From an uncultured beta proteobacterium (GTDB lineage: Bacteria > Pseudomonadota > Gammaproteobacteria > Burkholderiales > Burkholderiaceae_C): a stretch of 6,186 nucleotides of DNA. Positions 5,692 through 6,186 of the stretch are shown here, piece by piece (position 1 is the first letter of the stretch; every line of letters begins with the position of its first letter). The stretch spans positions 1-6,186 of the forward strand of contig CAIMHL010000410.1 of NCBI GenBank assembly GCA_903840825.1, in the 5' to 3' direction. The position numbers and the translations under genes are program-made. The notes under the pieces were generated by a model. It was not told the origin of the DNA, did no database searches, and saw only the letters and a list, made by a program, of their open reading frames with translations.

Positions 5692-6186
5692 TTATTTCTT
5701 GGCGTCTTCCATCAAGGCTTTCATGGGGTCAACGGGCTCTTCAGCCTTGGGTTCATTGAGTGCATCAACGGCTGGCTCGCCTGCCGCTGGTTCAACAGCG
5801 TCAGGCATTTTTAGTTGTTGCATGATTTGGTCGGAGCTCAGAGACTCCACCTTGTCCATGCCCCCCGTGACCAGCACCGGGAACACCACCACAGCGGCCA
5901 CCATGATCAACTGCAAGCAGATGAAGGCAATGGAGCCCTTGTAGATCTCACTGGTTTTGACAGAGGGGATCAGCTTGCCCGTGACACGGTCCTTGTAGTC
6001 AAACTTTGCCGCCACACTGCGCAGGTAAAACAAGGCAAATCCAAAGGGCGGTGTCAAGAAAGAGGTCTGCAGGTTCATGGCGATGATCACTCCAAACCAG
6101 ATCATGGCTTGGTCAGGCGTCATGCCCGGCACCAGGCCTGGCAAGATCTTCTCAGCCACAGGGGCCAAGATGGGGATCACGATGAA
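5692..6186 (-). CDS. TRAP transporter large permease (DctM family), C-terminal part
   Basis: Partial: the frame is open through the right edge, so only the last 164 residues are seen. DctM is the 12-helix membrane subunit that carries substrate inward with Na+, working with a small DctQ subunit and a periplasmic binding protein. Evidence is the family-typical segment N-L-Q-T-S-F-L-T-P-P-F-G-F-A-L-F-Y-L-R, within a hydrophobic stretch at about 27-51 counting from the GTG codon at 6178-6180, and a final membrane helix at about 83-105. The style fits the branch once annotated for mannitol/chloroaromatic acids (FcbT3-like), which matches the branch of the neighbouring binding protein. After the last helix comes a 57-residue tail rich in Ala, Pro, Glu and Asp, longer than the short end expected for DctM. 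The rest of the gene, and probably dctQ, should lie beyond the right edge on the same strand. Confidence 0.9.
   Translation of the reverse strand, partial: FIVIPILAPVAEKILPGLVPGMTPDQAMIWFGVIIAMNLQTSFLTPPFGFALFYLRSVAAKFDYKDRVTGKLIPSVKTSEIYKGSIAFICLQLIMVAAVVVFPVLVTGGMDKVESLSSDQIMQQLKMPDAVEPAAGEPAVDALNEPKAEEPVDPMKALMEDAKK

Overview
The window looks like ordinary chromosome from a betaproteobacterium, most likely Burkholderiales and probably Comamonadaceae (Rhodoferax/Polaromonas-like). The basis is the protein style of Dxs, IspA and the TRAP binding protein, the xseB-ispA-dxs gene order, and a palindromic element before dxs that resembles, from memory, interspersed repeats common in that family. 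The genus is an inference from recall, not from a search.

Layout from left to right: (1) the 3' part of a hybrid sensor histidine kinase gene (1-1100, + strand). It carries the end of the HisKA domain, a full HATPase_c domain and a C-terminal receiver domain; the phospho-accepting His lies just outside the window. (2) A compact isoprenoid-precursor cluster on the + strand: xseB (1136-1372, exonuclease VII small subunit), ispA (1357-2310, farnesyl diphosphate synthase, overlapping xseB) and dxs (2399-4297, 1-deoxy-D-xylulose-5-phosphate synthase). The 88-base gap before dxs is largely filled by a two-hairpin palindromic element that ends one base before the dxs start codon. (3) A 164-base non-coding stretch with a -10-like box and a strong ribosome binding site, leading into a TRAP-type solute-binding protein gene (4462-5544, + strand) with a twin-arginine-type signal peptide and TakP-like ligand residues. 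(4) A 147-base convergent intergenic region with two clear intrinsic terminators and a third hairpin. (5) The 3' end of a TRAP large permease gene (5692-6186, - strand), cut by the right edge.

Dxs makes DXP from pyruvate and glyceraldehyde-3-phosphate at the entry of the MEP pathway. IspA later condenses the resulting C5 units to farnesyl diphosphate. XseB is a long-standing operon partner with no metabolic link. The binding protein and the permease probably belong to one 2-oxoacid or related carboxylate TRAP importer although they face each other. The kinase has no visible link to either group.

I found no previously undescribed system. The observations most worth a second look are the palindromic element abutting the dxs start codon, the convergent arrangement of the TRAP components, and the long acidic tail on the permease.
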